Notes under the pieces: model-generated
The model's input: only the letters and a program-made list of their open reading frames with translations
What the model was told of the DNA's origin: nothing
The model's database searches: none
In this document: positions 5,665-12,862 of the stretch, piece by piece
How the letters are laid out: each line of letters opens with the position of its first letter
Numbering within the stretch: position 1 is the stretch's first letter
Translations under genes and position numbers: made by a program
Assembly (NCBI GenBank): GCA_017649745.1
Contig: JAGCGE010000278.1
Coordinates: 1-14,408, forward strand
Source of the DNA: Clostridiales bacterium
GTDB lineage: Bacteria > Bacillota_A > Clostridia > Saccharofermentanales > Saccharofermentanaceae
DNA length: 14,408 bases
Direction of reading: 5' to 3'

Positions 5665-6903
5665 TTATTCGGAAACAACATTTCCGTCATCCACATGGAA
5701 ATAACGGGGAAGGGAAGAGGTATTGATAAGTGATCCGAGTTTGTTCTCCAGATCCTCTTTTTCGGTACAGGTAATGAATATCTGTGCATCTATCATGCCT
5801 GAGATGAGGTTTATACGGCGCTTAACATCCAATTCAGAGAAAACATCATCCAGAAGAAGGATAGGTGAGGAGTGACAGAAATCACGAATAATATCCAATT
5901 CTGAAAGTTTCAATGATAATGCAGCAGATCTTTGCTGACCTTGAGATGAATAAAGCTTCATCGACATATCGTTAAGAGAAATATCAAGATCATCCTTGTG
6001 AATTCCGGTACTCGTAATTCCCCTCTCAGAGTCGTTCTGACGCGTTGCCTTAAATTTGCTGTAAAGGTATTTACTGAGCATAGCCTTAATTGGGCCGTAA
6101 ATGGCCTTCTGAGCGCTTCCGTCTATAAATGCGTCAAGAGATGCATTTTCTTCAAGAAAACCGTTAATGAGGTCAATAGAGCCTGAAATAGTCGAATAAC
6201 TTATTTTGAGCTTTTCCTTATTTTCGGAAATATCAAGATGATGAGCTGCTGCATACCTGGATAAGAGTAGGGAATACCTGTATCTGTAAAGGATTATCTC
6301 AGCAGATACATCAGCAAGAGGATAATCCCAATAATCCATTATCTCATCATTAGCAGGACCGCCTTTAAAGGATTTCAGAGATGCATTTTTCTGTCCTTCT
6401 AGGCGATTAAATCTGTTCAAAAGATCAAAATATGTAGGTGATGTCTTACTTATCAGTAGATTTAAGAACTTTCGTCTTACACTTGGTGCTCCTTTTATGA
6501 GATTTAGATCCTCAGGAGCGAAGATAACAGTGTTACAGATTCCCAGATATGAAGCTACTTTGGAAATCTGCATATTATCCTGCATTAAAACTCTTTTTGG
6601 AGATATTTTAGTGTTTTCAGCTGATTTTTCAGTATAATAATCAACCTCAAGTTCAGTTTTATAATCATCACTAGGATCCAAAAGATCAATTTTGATCTTA
6701 TACTCGTTTTCATCAAAAGTTATAAGATCCCTATCCTTTGTTGTCCTGTGCGAAGCAAGGCATGAACAAACATTTATGGCTTCAATGATATTGGTTTTAC
6801 CCTGAGCATTAAAACCATAGATAATATTAACAGAAGGCCCGACATCAAGATCAAGCCTTCTGTAATTTCTGAAATTTGTAAGATGTATGGATCTTATTAT
6901 CAT
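5665..6903 (-). CDS. recF: DNA replication and repair protein RecF
   Basis: This 412-residue SMC-like ATPase helps load RecA on gapped DNA at stalled forks with RecO and RecR. The N-terminal strand MIIRSIHLTNFRNY is typical. Walker A is GFNAQGKT (residues 30-37). The conserved FAPEDLNLIKGAPSVRRKFL block follows. The ABC signature is SQGQQR (320-325), Walker B is ILLLDD (348-353), and the D-loop is FSELD. It is roughly 40 residues longer than the 370-residue Bacillus protein, with extra length spread over the coiled middle and the C-terminus. Its ATG overlaps the dnaN stop by 4 bp (ATGA), so translation is probably coupled. The S4-domain gene (yaaA) that normally separates dnaN from recF in Firmicutes is missing. 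Confidence 0.96.
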   Translation of the reverse strand: MIIRSIHLTNFRNYRRLDLDVGPSVNIIYGFNAQGKTNIIEAINVCSCLASHRTTKDRDLITFDENEYKIKIDLLDPSDDYKTELEVDYYTEKSAENTKISPKRVLMQDNMQISKVASYLGICNTVIFAPEDLNLIKGAPSVRRKFLNLLISKTSPTYFDLLNRFNRLEGQKNASLKSFKGGPANDEIMDYWDYPLADVSAEIILYRYRYSLLLSRYAAAHHLDISENKEKLKISYSTISGSIDLINGFLEENASLDAFIDGSAQKAIYGPIKAMLSKYLYSKFKATRQNDSERGITSTGIHKDDLDISLNDMSMKLYSSQGQQRSAALSLKLSELDIIRDFCHSSPILLLDDVFSELDVKRRINLISGMIDAQIFITCTEKEDLENKLGSLINTSSLPRYFHVDDGNVVSE

Positions 6904-8012
6904 CGTCTGATAGGGAGGATGAGATAAACGAATTCATCTCCTTCATTCTGAGTAATGATACAAGGTCCCTGACCGCCATTAAATTCGATCTTGATAGTCT
7001 CATCATCGATATTCTTAAGAGCATCGATAAGATAACGTGCATTAAAGTCGATATCTATCTTCTCACCTGTAAGTGAAGCTTCAACATCTTCTCTTAATGT
7101 ACCGCAATCAGTATTAGCAGTAACTGTAAGAACTGTTCCGCTCTCATTCATATAGAACTGAACAGGACATCTTCTCTCATCAGTAAGGATGATAAGAGCA
7201 GCACGCTCAACAGCATCGAGCAATGCCTTCTTATTGATCGTCATAACAGACATAGGGTTCTTCTTGATGATTGAATTATAAGCAACGAAAGGTCCCTTAA
7301 TAAGTCTGGAAACGATACGTACATGTCCGATATCGAAAAGAAGATGGTTATCAGATGAATAGATGATAACTTCTTCATCTTCTGTCTTATCATCGAATAT
7401 CTTAGCTGCTTCATTTAATGCTTTACCAGGAATGATGTAATTCATCTGTGGGAATTCTTCGCCTGCATATGTCTTACGAAGAGCCATTCTGAAGCCGTCG
7501 ATAGCAACCATTGTGATATCTCTGCCATTACTCTCGAGATAACAACCTGTAAGAGACTGTCTGGAATCATCCTTAGATACTGCAAAGATAGTCTTACTGA
7601 TCATCTTCTTGAGCATAGCCTGTGGAAGGATGATCTTATTGTTATTACCAATTACAGGGATCTTAGGATAACCTTCTGAAGAATTACCTCTGATATTGAA
7701 TACTGTAGAACCACTCTCAATAGAAAGACCAAATCTGTCATCTGTTGTAATAGTTACGTTCTCATCCGGAAGCTTTCTGATGATCTCACCAAAGATCTTA
7801 GAGTTGATAACTACTGAACCTTCGCTTATAACGTCAGAATTAACATCTGCTTCGATACCTGTCTCAAGATCATAACCTGTGAGCTTTACTTTAGAATCTT
7901 CTGCCTGGATAAGGATACCTTCAAGAATAGGTACTGTTGTATTTGTCTTAACGGCTTTTTGTACTATAGAAATAGCAGAATCAAGGCTGTTCTTGCTGCA
8001 ATTAAACTTCAT
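6900..8012 (-). CDS. dnaN: DNA polymerase III beta sliding clamp
   Basis: This 370-residue ring-forming processivity clamp encircles DNA and tethers polymerase III and many partners through their clamp-binding motifs. The start MKFNCSKNSLDSAISIVQKAV is typical, three clamp domains fill the length, and the C-terminus VYLILPIRR matches the family end that shapes the partner-binding cleft. I choose ATG 8012. An in-frame ATG at 8033 adds seven residues (MKGGLFK) but has no ribosome site of its own, while the AAGGCGG inside that stretch is placed about 10 nt before the 8012 start. The stop overlaps the recF start. A TATAAT on the minus strand at 8057-8062 could serve as its own promoter in the origin gap, besides read-through from dnaA. 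Confidence 0.97.
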   Translation of the reverse strand: MKFNCSKNSLDSAISIVQKAVKTNTTVPILEGILIQAEDSKVKLTGYDLETGIEADVNSDVISEGSVVINSKIFGEIIRKLPDENVTITTDDRFGLSIESGSTVFNIRGNSSEGYPKIPVIGNNNKIILPQAMLKKMISKTIFAVSKDDSRQSLTGCYLESNGRDITMVAIDGFRMALRKTYAGEEFPQMNYIIPGKALNEAAKIFDDKTEDEEVIIYSSDNHLLFDIGHVRIVSRLIKGPFVAYNSIIKKNPMSVMTINKKALLDAVERAALIILTDERRCPVQFYMNESGTVLTVTANTDCGTLREDVEASLTGEKIDIDFNARYLIDALKNIDDETIKIEFNGGQGPCIITQNEGDEFVYLILPIRR

Positions 8013-8056
8013 CTTAAATAATCCGCCTTTCATAATAATAAAAACTTTACCGTAAT

Positions 8057-8062
8057 ATTATA
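8057..8062 (-). promoter_or_regulatory. Candidate -10 element for dnaN
   Basis: A perfect TATAAT on the minus strand lies 44 bp upstream of the dnaN ATG, just beyond the DnaA-box cluster. The -35 position (TTCATT at 17 bp) is poor, so use is uncertain. Confidence 0.4.
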
Positions 8063-8143
8063 CTTTATAAAGGCTCGAAAATGAAATGTTTTTTATATTT
8101 GTATAAATTTTCTATCAGTACTCAGTATTATGTCAGCCGTAAA

Positions 8144-8319
8144 AGTTGATAACTTACACAAATACAGTTGTAGCAACAGTTTCCACGTTTTAAAACAGTG
8201 TGGAAAAACCAAGAATTGTTGTCGATAAAATGGTGGTTTTTAACATTGTTACTTATCAACATTTAATCCACGATTTGATAACAATGAATTATTCACATAT
8301 CAACATTTTCTGTTGATAA
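8144..8319. other. oriC: Probable oriC: DnaA-box cluster between dnaA and dnaN
   Basis: This 310-bp AT-rich gap (8013-8322) has no gene. Against the DnaA box TTATCCACA it shows TTATTCACA at 8289-8297 (+), TTATCAACA at 8253-8261 (+) and again at 8311-8319 (-), and TTTTCCACA at 8199-8207 (-), each with one mismatch. Weaker 9-mers with two mismatches lie at 8144-8152 (-), 8264-8272 (+) and 8297-8305 (+). The AT-rich stretch 8013-8140 is a candidate unwinding region. Location next to dnaA and the outward transcription on both sides support an origin. No comparable cluster is visible in the 105-bp gap upstream of dnaA. Confidence 0.75.
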
Positions 8320-8322
8320 CTT

Positions 8323-9663
8323 TTATTCCATCGATTTTTTGATTTTTGCTACATCTGCGAGAAGTTCAGGATCGTCATCTACCTTGTTGATAGCATTAAT
8401 GAGAGTAGAGTGATCTCTTCCACCAAAGAACTTACCGATAGTCTTAAGAGAAAAGTTATCGAGCATCTCTCTGCAAAGATAGATAGCAACGTATCTAGGA
8501 GTGATTATCTCCTTGCTCCTGTTCTTTGACTGGATCTTTTCAACTGAAACACCATAGTACTTGGATACCAGAGATATGATGAGCTCAGGTGAGATCTGCT
8601 GTGACTTCTTAGGTGAGATGATATTCTTTAGCTTATCTTCTGCAAATTCCAGTGTGATCTCTTCGTTAGACATCGCATAGAAAGATGAGAGAATATTATA
8701 AGCACCATTAAGGTCACGAATATTCTTCGTGATATTCTCACATATATAGATCTTTGCTTCTTCGCTGATCTTAATGTTGATCTGTTCGAATTTAGCACTT
8801 AAGATAGCCATTCTTGTCTCGAAATCCGGTGGCTGAACGTCCATTGTATAACCGTTCTTAAATCTTGATGTAAGACGTTCATCAAGGGAAGTAAGGTTAT
8901 TAGGAGCTTTATCAGATGTGATGACGATCTGTTTTCCGGAAGTAATAAGGCTCTCAAAAGTATTGAAGAATTCTTCCTGGATACCTTCTTTACCGATAAG
9001 GAACTGGATATCGTCGATCATAAGTACATCAACGTTTCTGTAAAGATTTCTGAAAGGCTCGAAATTCTTCTTAGAGATACAGTTGATATATTCGTTTGTA
9101 AAGTTTTCGCATGTCTTATAGATTACTTTAATGCTCGGATCATTATTTATGATGCGATTTCCTATAGCATGCATAAGGTGTGTTTTACCAAGACCTGAAT
9201 TACCGAACAGGAAAAGCGGATTATACTGAGTCTGTCCAGGTTTATCAGCTACTCTGACACTTGCAGCCTGAGCGTATCTGTTACAGTTACCTACTATAAA
9301 GTTCTCAAACGTAAGTTCAGGATTAAGGTTAGTATCAACAGAAACTCTTCTGTCTACAGTTCTTTCACTTATCTTCTTTTCGGCGATGGATACAGTATTA
9401 ATGGCCTTATCGTCACCTTCAATGACAAATCTGACCTTATAGTACTTGTCAGATACAGCATGAATCGCATCCTCTATGCAGGAAGTAATACTCTTGTCTT
9501 TGACTATATTCATCGAAAACTCATCACGACAGGAAAGGACTATAACATCATCTATTTCCTTAACGTATTTCATCTTTTTGAGAACGCTGTCAAATACTAC
9601 ACCTTTAATGCGCGAATCCAATTCGAGGAGAGATAATGATTTCTCCCAGATTATTTCTGACAT
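8323..9663 (-). CDS. dnaA: Chromosomal replication initiator DnaA
   Basis: This 446-residue AAA+ initiator binds DnaA boxes, oligomerises with ATP and melts the origin. Domain I starts at IWEKSLSLLE and is followed by a short linker. The AAA+ core begins at LTFENFIVGNCNRYA, with Walker A GNSGLGKT (154-161), Walker B VLMIDDIQF (D217, D218) and the sensor/arginine region SLDERLTSRFKNG. Domain IV has the DnaA signature ending in GGRDHST (414-420), which reads the DnaA box. The length is standard. AAGGAG lies 8 nt before the ATG. It diverges from the sortase across a 105-bp gap and is followed by the likely origin. The usual rpmH-rnpA neighbours are absent. Confidence 0.98.
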   Translation of the reverse strand: MSEIIWEKSLSLLELDSRIKGVVFDSVLKKMKYVKEIDDVIVLSCRDEFSMNIVKDKSITSCIEDAIHAVSDKYYKVRFVIEGDDKAINTVSIAEKKISERTVDRRVSVDTNLNPELTFENFIVGNCNRYAQAASVRVADKPGQTQYNPLFLFGNSGLGKTHLMHAIGNRIINNDPSIKVIYKTCENFTNEYINCISKKNFEPFRNLYRNVDVLMIDDIQFLIGKEGIQEEFFNTFESLITSGKQIVITSDKAPNNLTSLDERLTSRFKNGYTMDVQPPDFETRMAILSAKFEQINIKISEEAKIYICENITKNIRDLNGAYNILSSFYAMSNEEITLEFAEDKLKNIISPKKSQQISPELIISLVSKYYGVSVEKIQSKNRSKEIITPRYVAIYLCREMLDNFSLKTIGKFFGGRDHSTLINAINKVDDDPELLADVAKIKKSME

Positions 9664-9699
9664 AACCCCAACTCCTTAAAAAAAGTGAAAAAGTAAACA

Positions 9700-9726
9700 T
9701 ATAATATCACAGAAATGCATTATAAT
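9700..9726 (+). promoter_or_regulatory. Divergent dnaA/sortase promoter gap, two TATAAT boxes
   Basis: The 105-bp gap 9664-9768 must hold the rightward promoter of the sortase operon and the leftward promoter of dnaA. On the plus strand there are perfect TATAAT hexamers at 9700-9705 and 9721-9726; a TATAAT on the minus strand overlaps the latter at 9719-9724. No good -35 hexamers are visible at 16-18 bp for any of them, so which is used cannot be settled by eye. Confidence 0.35.
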
Positions 9727-9768
9727 AATGTTACAAATTTCGATTTTATAGCAAAAACGGAGTCTTTT

Positions 9769-10560
9769 ATGAAATCAGTCAACGGAGAGAAGTTTTTTGG
9801 TACTGACGATGTCGACAGAGCCAAAAATGAGCAGAGAAGAAGGAAGAACAAGAAGATCAGTAATGTTCTTCTGGTCCTTGCTATCCTTTTCGCGTTGACA
9901 GCAGCAATACTCCTCTTGATAGATCCAATTAAGAACAGGATGAGGAAGAAAGTCGTTGAGAATAAGATCGAAGAAGTTGAAGCTCAGATCATTAAGGCGG
10001 AAGTAACGGAATATACTTTTGTAGTTCCGAAAGATGCCAATAAGATCAGCGGAGAAGACTACGATGTTTACGGTGACGATACCAATGAAGAACTCGTTAA
10101 ACAGGATATCGAAGCAGCGATGGAAGAGCTTCCTGACGATGTTGTCCTTACTGTAATCGGAATCATCGATATCCCGTCGATTGAATGTCATGATCTTGTT
10201 TTCGATAATGATTCTGTTATCGATCTTCGCTACGGAATAGGACATCACCAGACTTCTGTTCTTCCGGGACAGGAAGGAAACTGCTGCCTTCTCGGACACC
10301 ATATGCGTGTTGAAGGTGTATTCTTTAATAAGCTCATAGATGTTAAAGTAGATGACGAAGTTAAGATCACTATGATCGACGGTAAGGAATATATCTACAT
10401 CGTCGATAAGACCATAATAGTCGATGCTTCAGAGCTTGATGATTATGTTGACGGAGATGACGGAGAAGGAAAGCAGATCACTCTTGTCAGCTGTACATAT
10501 ACAAGTGAAGGAAAGAAGAGGATCCTCGTTATCGGACATATAATGGAGGGCGAGGACTAA
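9769..10560 (+). CDS. Sortase family transpeptidase
   Basis: This 263-residue membrane cysteine transpeptidase would join sorting-motif proteins to the cell wall or to each other. A basic patch (RRRKNKK, 23-29) precedes one membrane segment (about 31-52), then a charged, partly coiled linker (about 56-120). The sortase barrel follows with catalytic His177 in LLGHH, Cys242 in TLVSC and Arg251 in KKRILVIG, in the correct order. The class is not clear: HHM...FFNKL recalls class B, the Cys-Arg spacing other classes. I start at ATG 9769, which has CGGAG 6 nt upstream; the earlier in-frame ATG at 9715 overlaps a TATAAT and lacks a ribosome site. It is followed 6 nt later by murT, suggesting one cell-wall operon. 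No LPXTG-type substrate is encoded in the window. Confidence 0.88.
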   Translation: MKSVNGEKFFGTDDVDRAKNEQRRRKNKKISNVLLVLAILFALTAAILLLIDPIKNRMRKKVVENKIEEVEAQIIKAEVTEYTFVVPKDANKISGEDYDVYGDDTNEELVKQDIEAAMEELPDDVVLTVIGIIDIPSIECHDLVFDNDSVIDLRYGIGHHQTSVLPGQEGNCCLLGHHMRVEGVFFNKLIDVKVDDEVKITMIDGKEYIYIVDKTIIVDASELDDYVDGDDGEGKQITLVSCTYTSEGKKRILVIGHIMEGED

Positions 10561-10566
10561 GTTTAA

Positions 10567-11991
10567 ATGAGATTTTTTATAGCTAAGATTGCGGCTAAGA
10601 CCGTAAAACTTATATTAAGGATCCTGGGAAGAGGAGCTACCACTTTACCTGGTAAGACAGCGTTGAAGTTCGATCCTAACGTGATCAGCAAGGCTTCCAG
10701 GGATAAGTACATCATTACAATAACCGGAACGAACGGTAAGACTACCACATCTCACATGATCTCTGAGATGATATCGTCTTTTGACGAATATGAGGTCATC
10801 AACAATATCTCAGGCGCTAATCTGGCCTCAGGTATTGCAACTACGCTTCTTTGCGAGAAGCCTAAGACGGATAAGAAGGTCATCTATGTTCTTGAGACTG
10901 ATGAAGCTGCTTTCGCTAAGATCGCAGGTTCTCTGAAGCCTAGGATATCAGTAGTTACCAACCTTTTCAGAGATCAGCTCGACAGATACGGTGAACTTAC
11001 ACACACAAGAGACCTCATTGCTTCAGGTATCGACAAGACAGCAGCCCGTCTCATCTTAAACAGTGACGATTCTCTTGTTGCGGCTCTTGGTAAGGGCAGG
11101 GAGGACCGAAGCATGTTCTTCGGAATGAACAAGGAATCCATGGCCTTCAATAACGAGACTTATCCTTCTCGAAAAGGCGTCCTGAAGGCTTCAAGTGACG
11201 CAGTTTACTGTCCTGACTGTAAGGTTAAGTACGAATATAAGTCCAGAAGTTTCAGTCATCTTGGCGATTTTTACTGTCCTTCATGCGGATTTAAGAGCCC
11301 TGAGACTTCTTACTCAGTTATCTACGACCTTAAGAACAGCCCTTCTGATGAGGGTTATGAATTTAAGATCACTCATGGTGATGAGACTGAAGATCTCGCA
11401 CTTAAGATCCCTGGTATGCATAACCTCTACAACACTTGCGCTGCAGTATCTGCGGTAAGTGAGATGCTCAAGACCATGAACGTCGAAGATCCTTTCAATA
11501 AGGCTTGTAAGGCTTCTTCCATCGTTAAGGCTGCTTTCGGAAGAATGGAGAAGATCGAGCTTCCTGGAAACAAGAAACTCTGTATCCTTCTTGTTAAGAA
11601 CCCTGCGGGACTCGACAGATCACTGTCATTTGTTGCAGAAGCTCATGACGCTAAGGCATTGATGTTCCTGCTTAACAGCAATATCGCTGACGGTAAGGAT
11701 GTATCGTGGATCTGGGACGTTGATTTCGAGAGTAAGGCTGATTCATTTCCTGAGAAGATCTATGTATCAGGCGAGCGCTACGGTGATATGCTCCTTAGAG
11801 TCGATTACGGCGGAGTATCCAAAGATAAGATTAAATCTGCTCCGATGAATGAGGCAGTTAGTCTTCTTAAGAAGGCTATCGAAGAATGCGAAGAGGGAGG
11901 ATGTGTATATGTCCTTCCGAACTATACGGCAATGCTCGATCTGAGAGGTAAACTCGTAAACGAGCTCGGAATCAAGGATTTCTGGAAGTGA
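10567..11991 (+). CDS. murT: Lipid II isoglutaminyl synthase, MurT subunit
   Basis: This 474-residue protein is the Mur-ligase-like subunit that, with GatD, amidates D-glutamate at position 2 of the lipid II stem peptide using glutamine and ATP, on the inner face of the membrane. The N-terminal patch LPGKTALKFDP is typical. The ATP loop is TGTNGKTTT (53-61). A four-cysteine zinc ribbon inserted in the central domain has C215, C218, C237 and C240. HNLYNTCAAVSA is the Mur-ligase helix, and the C-terminal DUF1727 domain holds ADGKDVSWIWDVDFE (374-388), with the Asp that completes the active site with GatD. The 6-nt gap from the sortase and 8-nt gap to gatD indicate an operon. Length matches the family. 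Confidence 0.96.
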   Translation: MRFFIAKIAAKTVKLILRILGRGATTLPGKTALKFDPNVISKASRDKYIITITGTNGKTTTSHMISEMISSFDEYEVINNISGANLASGIATTLLCEKPKTDKKVIYVLETDEAAFAKIAGSLKPRISVVTNLFRDQLDRYGELTHTRDLIASGIDKTAARLILNSDDSLVAALGKGREDRSMFFGMNKESMAFNNETYPSRKGVLKASSDAVYCPDCKVKYEYKSRSFSHLGDFYCPSCGFKSPETSYSVIYDLKNSPSDEGYEFKITHGDETEDLALKIPGMHNLYNTCAAVSAVSEMLKTMNVEDPFNKACKASSIVKAAFGRMEKIELPGNKKLCILLVKNPAGLDRSLSFVAEAHDAKALMFLLNSNIADGKDVSWIWDVDFESKADSFPEKIYVSGERYGDMLLRVDYGGVSKDKIKSAPMNEAVSLLKKAIEECEEGGCVYVLPNYTAMLDLRGKLVNELGIKDFWK

Positions 11992-11999
11992 GGGATAAT

Positions 12000-12746
12000 A
12001 TGAGCGACATTAAACTTACTATCGGACATTTTTATCCAGACCTTCTGAATCTTTACGGAGACAGAGGTAACGTTCTCGCGCTCTATACCAGAGCTAAGCG
12101 CCGCGGTATCGATGTGGAGATCAAAGAGATATCCATCGGTGATGACCTTGATCCTGAAAGCATTGATATTGCTTTCCTCGGAGGCGGTCAGGATAACGAG
12201 CAGAACATCCTTAAGAACGATCTGGTCCACACTAAAGGCCCTGTTATCAAGGAGATGATCGAGAGCGGCAAGGTATTCTTATGTATCTGCGGCGGCTATC
12301 AGATGCTTGGTAAATACTATCTGGAGCACGACGGCAACAAGCTCGAGTGCTTGGGCGCGATCGATATCTACACTGAAGCTAAGAAAGAGCGATTCATCCA
12401 GGATACTGTCTATGAGATAACTCTTCCTTCAGGTAAGGTCTGCAAGGTTGCTGGATTTGAGAATCACAGCGGAAGGACCCACTTGGGAGAGTCCGTCAAG
12501 CCTCTCATGAAAGTCATCAAAGGTGCCGGAAATAACGGTGAGGACGGCTTTGAGGGCGCTAGATACAAGAATGCTTTCTGCACATATTCACACGGAAGCT
12601 TCCTTCCGAAAAATGCTGCGATAACCGATCTTCTTTTGGAGACTGCGCTTAAGAATAAGTACGGCGAAGACTATGTTTTACCTGAATTAAGCAGTGAAAC
12701 TGAGGATTTCGCGCTTCAGAAGGCTTTAGAGTATTTAAATATCTGA
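12000..12746 (+). CDS. gatD: Lipid II isoglutaminyl synthase, GatD glutaminase subunit
   Basis: This 248-residue class I glutamine amidotransferase releases ammonia from glutamine for MurT. The N-terminal block HFYPDLLNLYGDRGN is characteristic of GatD. The nucleophile elbow is CICGGYQ with Cys97, and the catalytic His198 is in TYSHGSFLPKN, where most family members have TYLHGPLLPKN, so this loop is slightly unusual. ENHSGRT (about 155-160) is also typical of the cobyric-acid-synthase-like branch. I start at ATG 12000, which has GAGGG 5 nt upstream, rather than the GTG at 11988 that overlaps the murT stop. No terminator is visible after it. Confidence 0.95.
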   Translation: MSDIKLTIGHFYPDLLNLYGDRGNVLALYTRAKRRGIDVEIKEISIGDDLDPESIDIAFLGGGQDNEQNILKNDLVHTKGPVIKEMIESGKVFLCICGGYQMLGKYYLEHDGNKLECLGAIDIYTEAKKERFIQDTVYEITLPSGKVCKVAGFENHSGRTHLGESVKPLMKVIKGAGNNGEDGFEGARYKNAFCTYSHGSFLPKNAAITDLLLETALKNKYGEDYVLPELSSETEDFALQKALEYLNI

Positions 12747-12785
12747 ATCGGCAAAAATCAGTAAATATTGTGACAGATTATGAAA

Positions 12786-12814
12786 TTGAAATCCTTTTAT
12801 ATATGAATTATAAT
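12786..12814 (+). promoter_or_regulatory. Sigma-A-type promoter of purA
   Basis: TTGAAA (12786-12791), a 17-bp spacer and a perfect TATAAT (12809-12814) make a near-consensus promoter. The predicted start near 12821 gives a leader of about 42 nt ending in a GGAGG site 6 nt before the purA ATG. The leader shows no riboswitch-like fold and no PurBox that I can recognise. Confidence 0.82.
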
Positions 12815-12862
12815 CAGTACCGTTGGTCAAAAACACATAATCAAATATAATCGGAGGTTTTT

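Noticed and set aside
9775..10302. 175-residue minus-strand open frame opposite the sortase
   Set aside because: The plus-strand frame has the sortase His, Cys and Arg; the antisense frame has no recognisable features.
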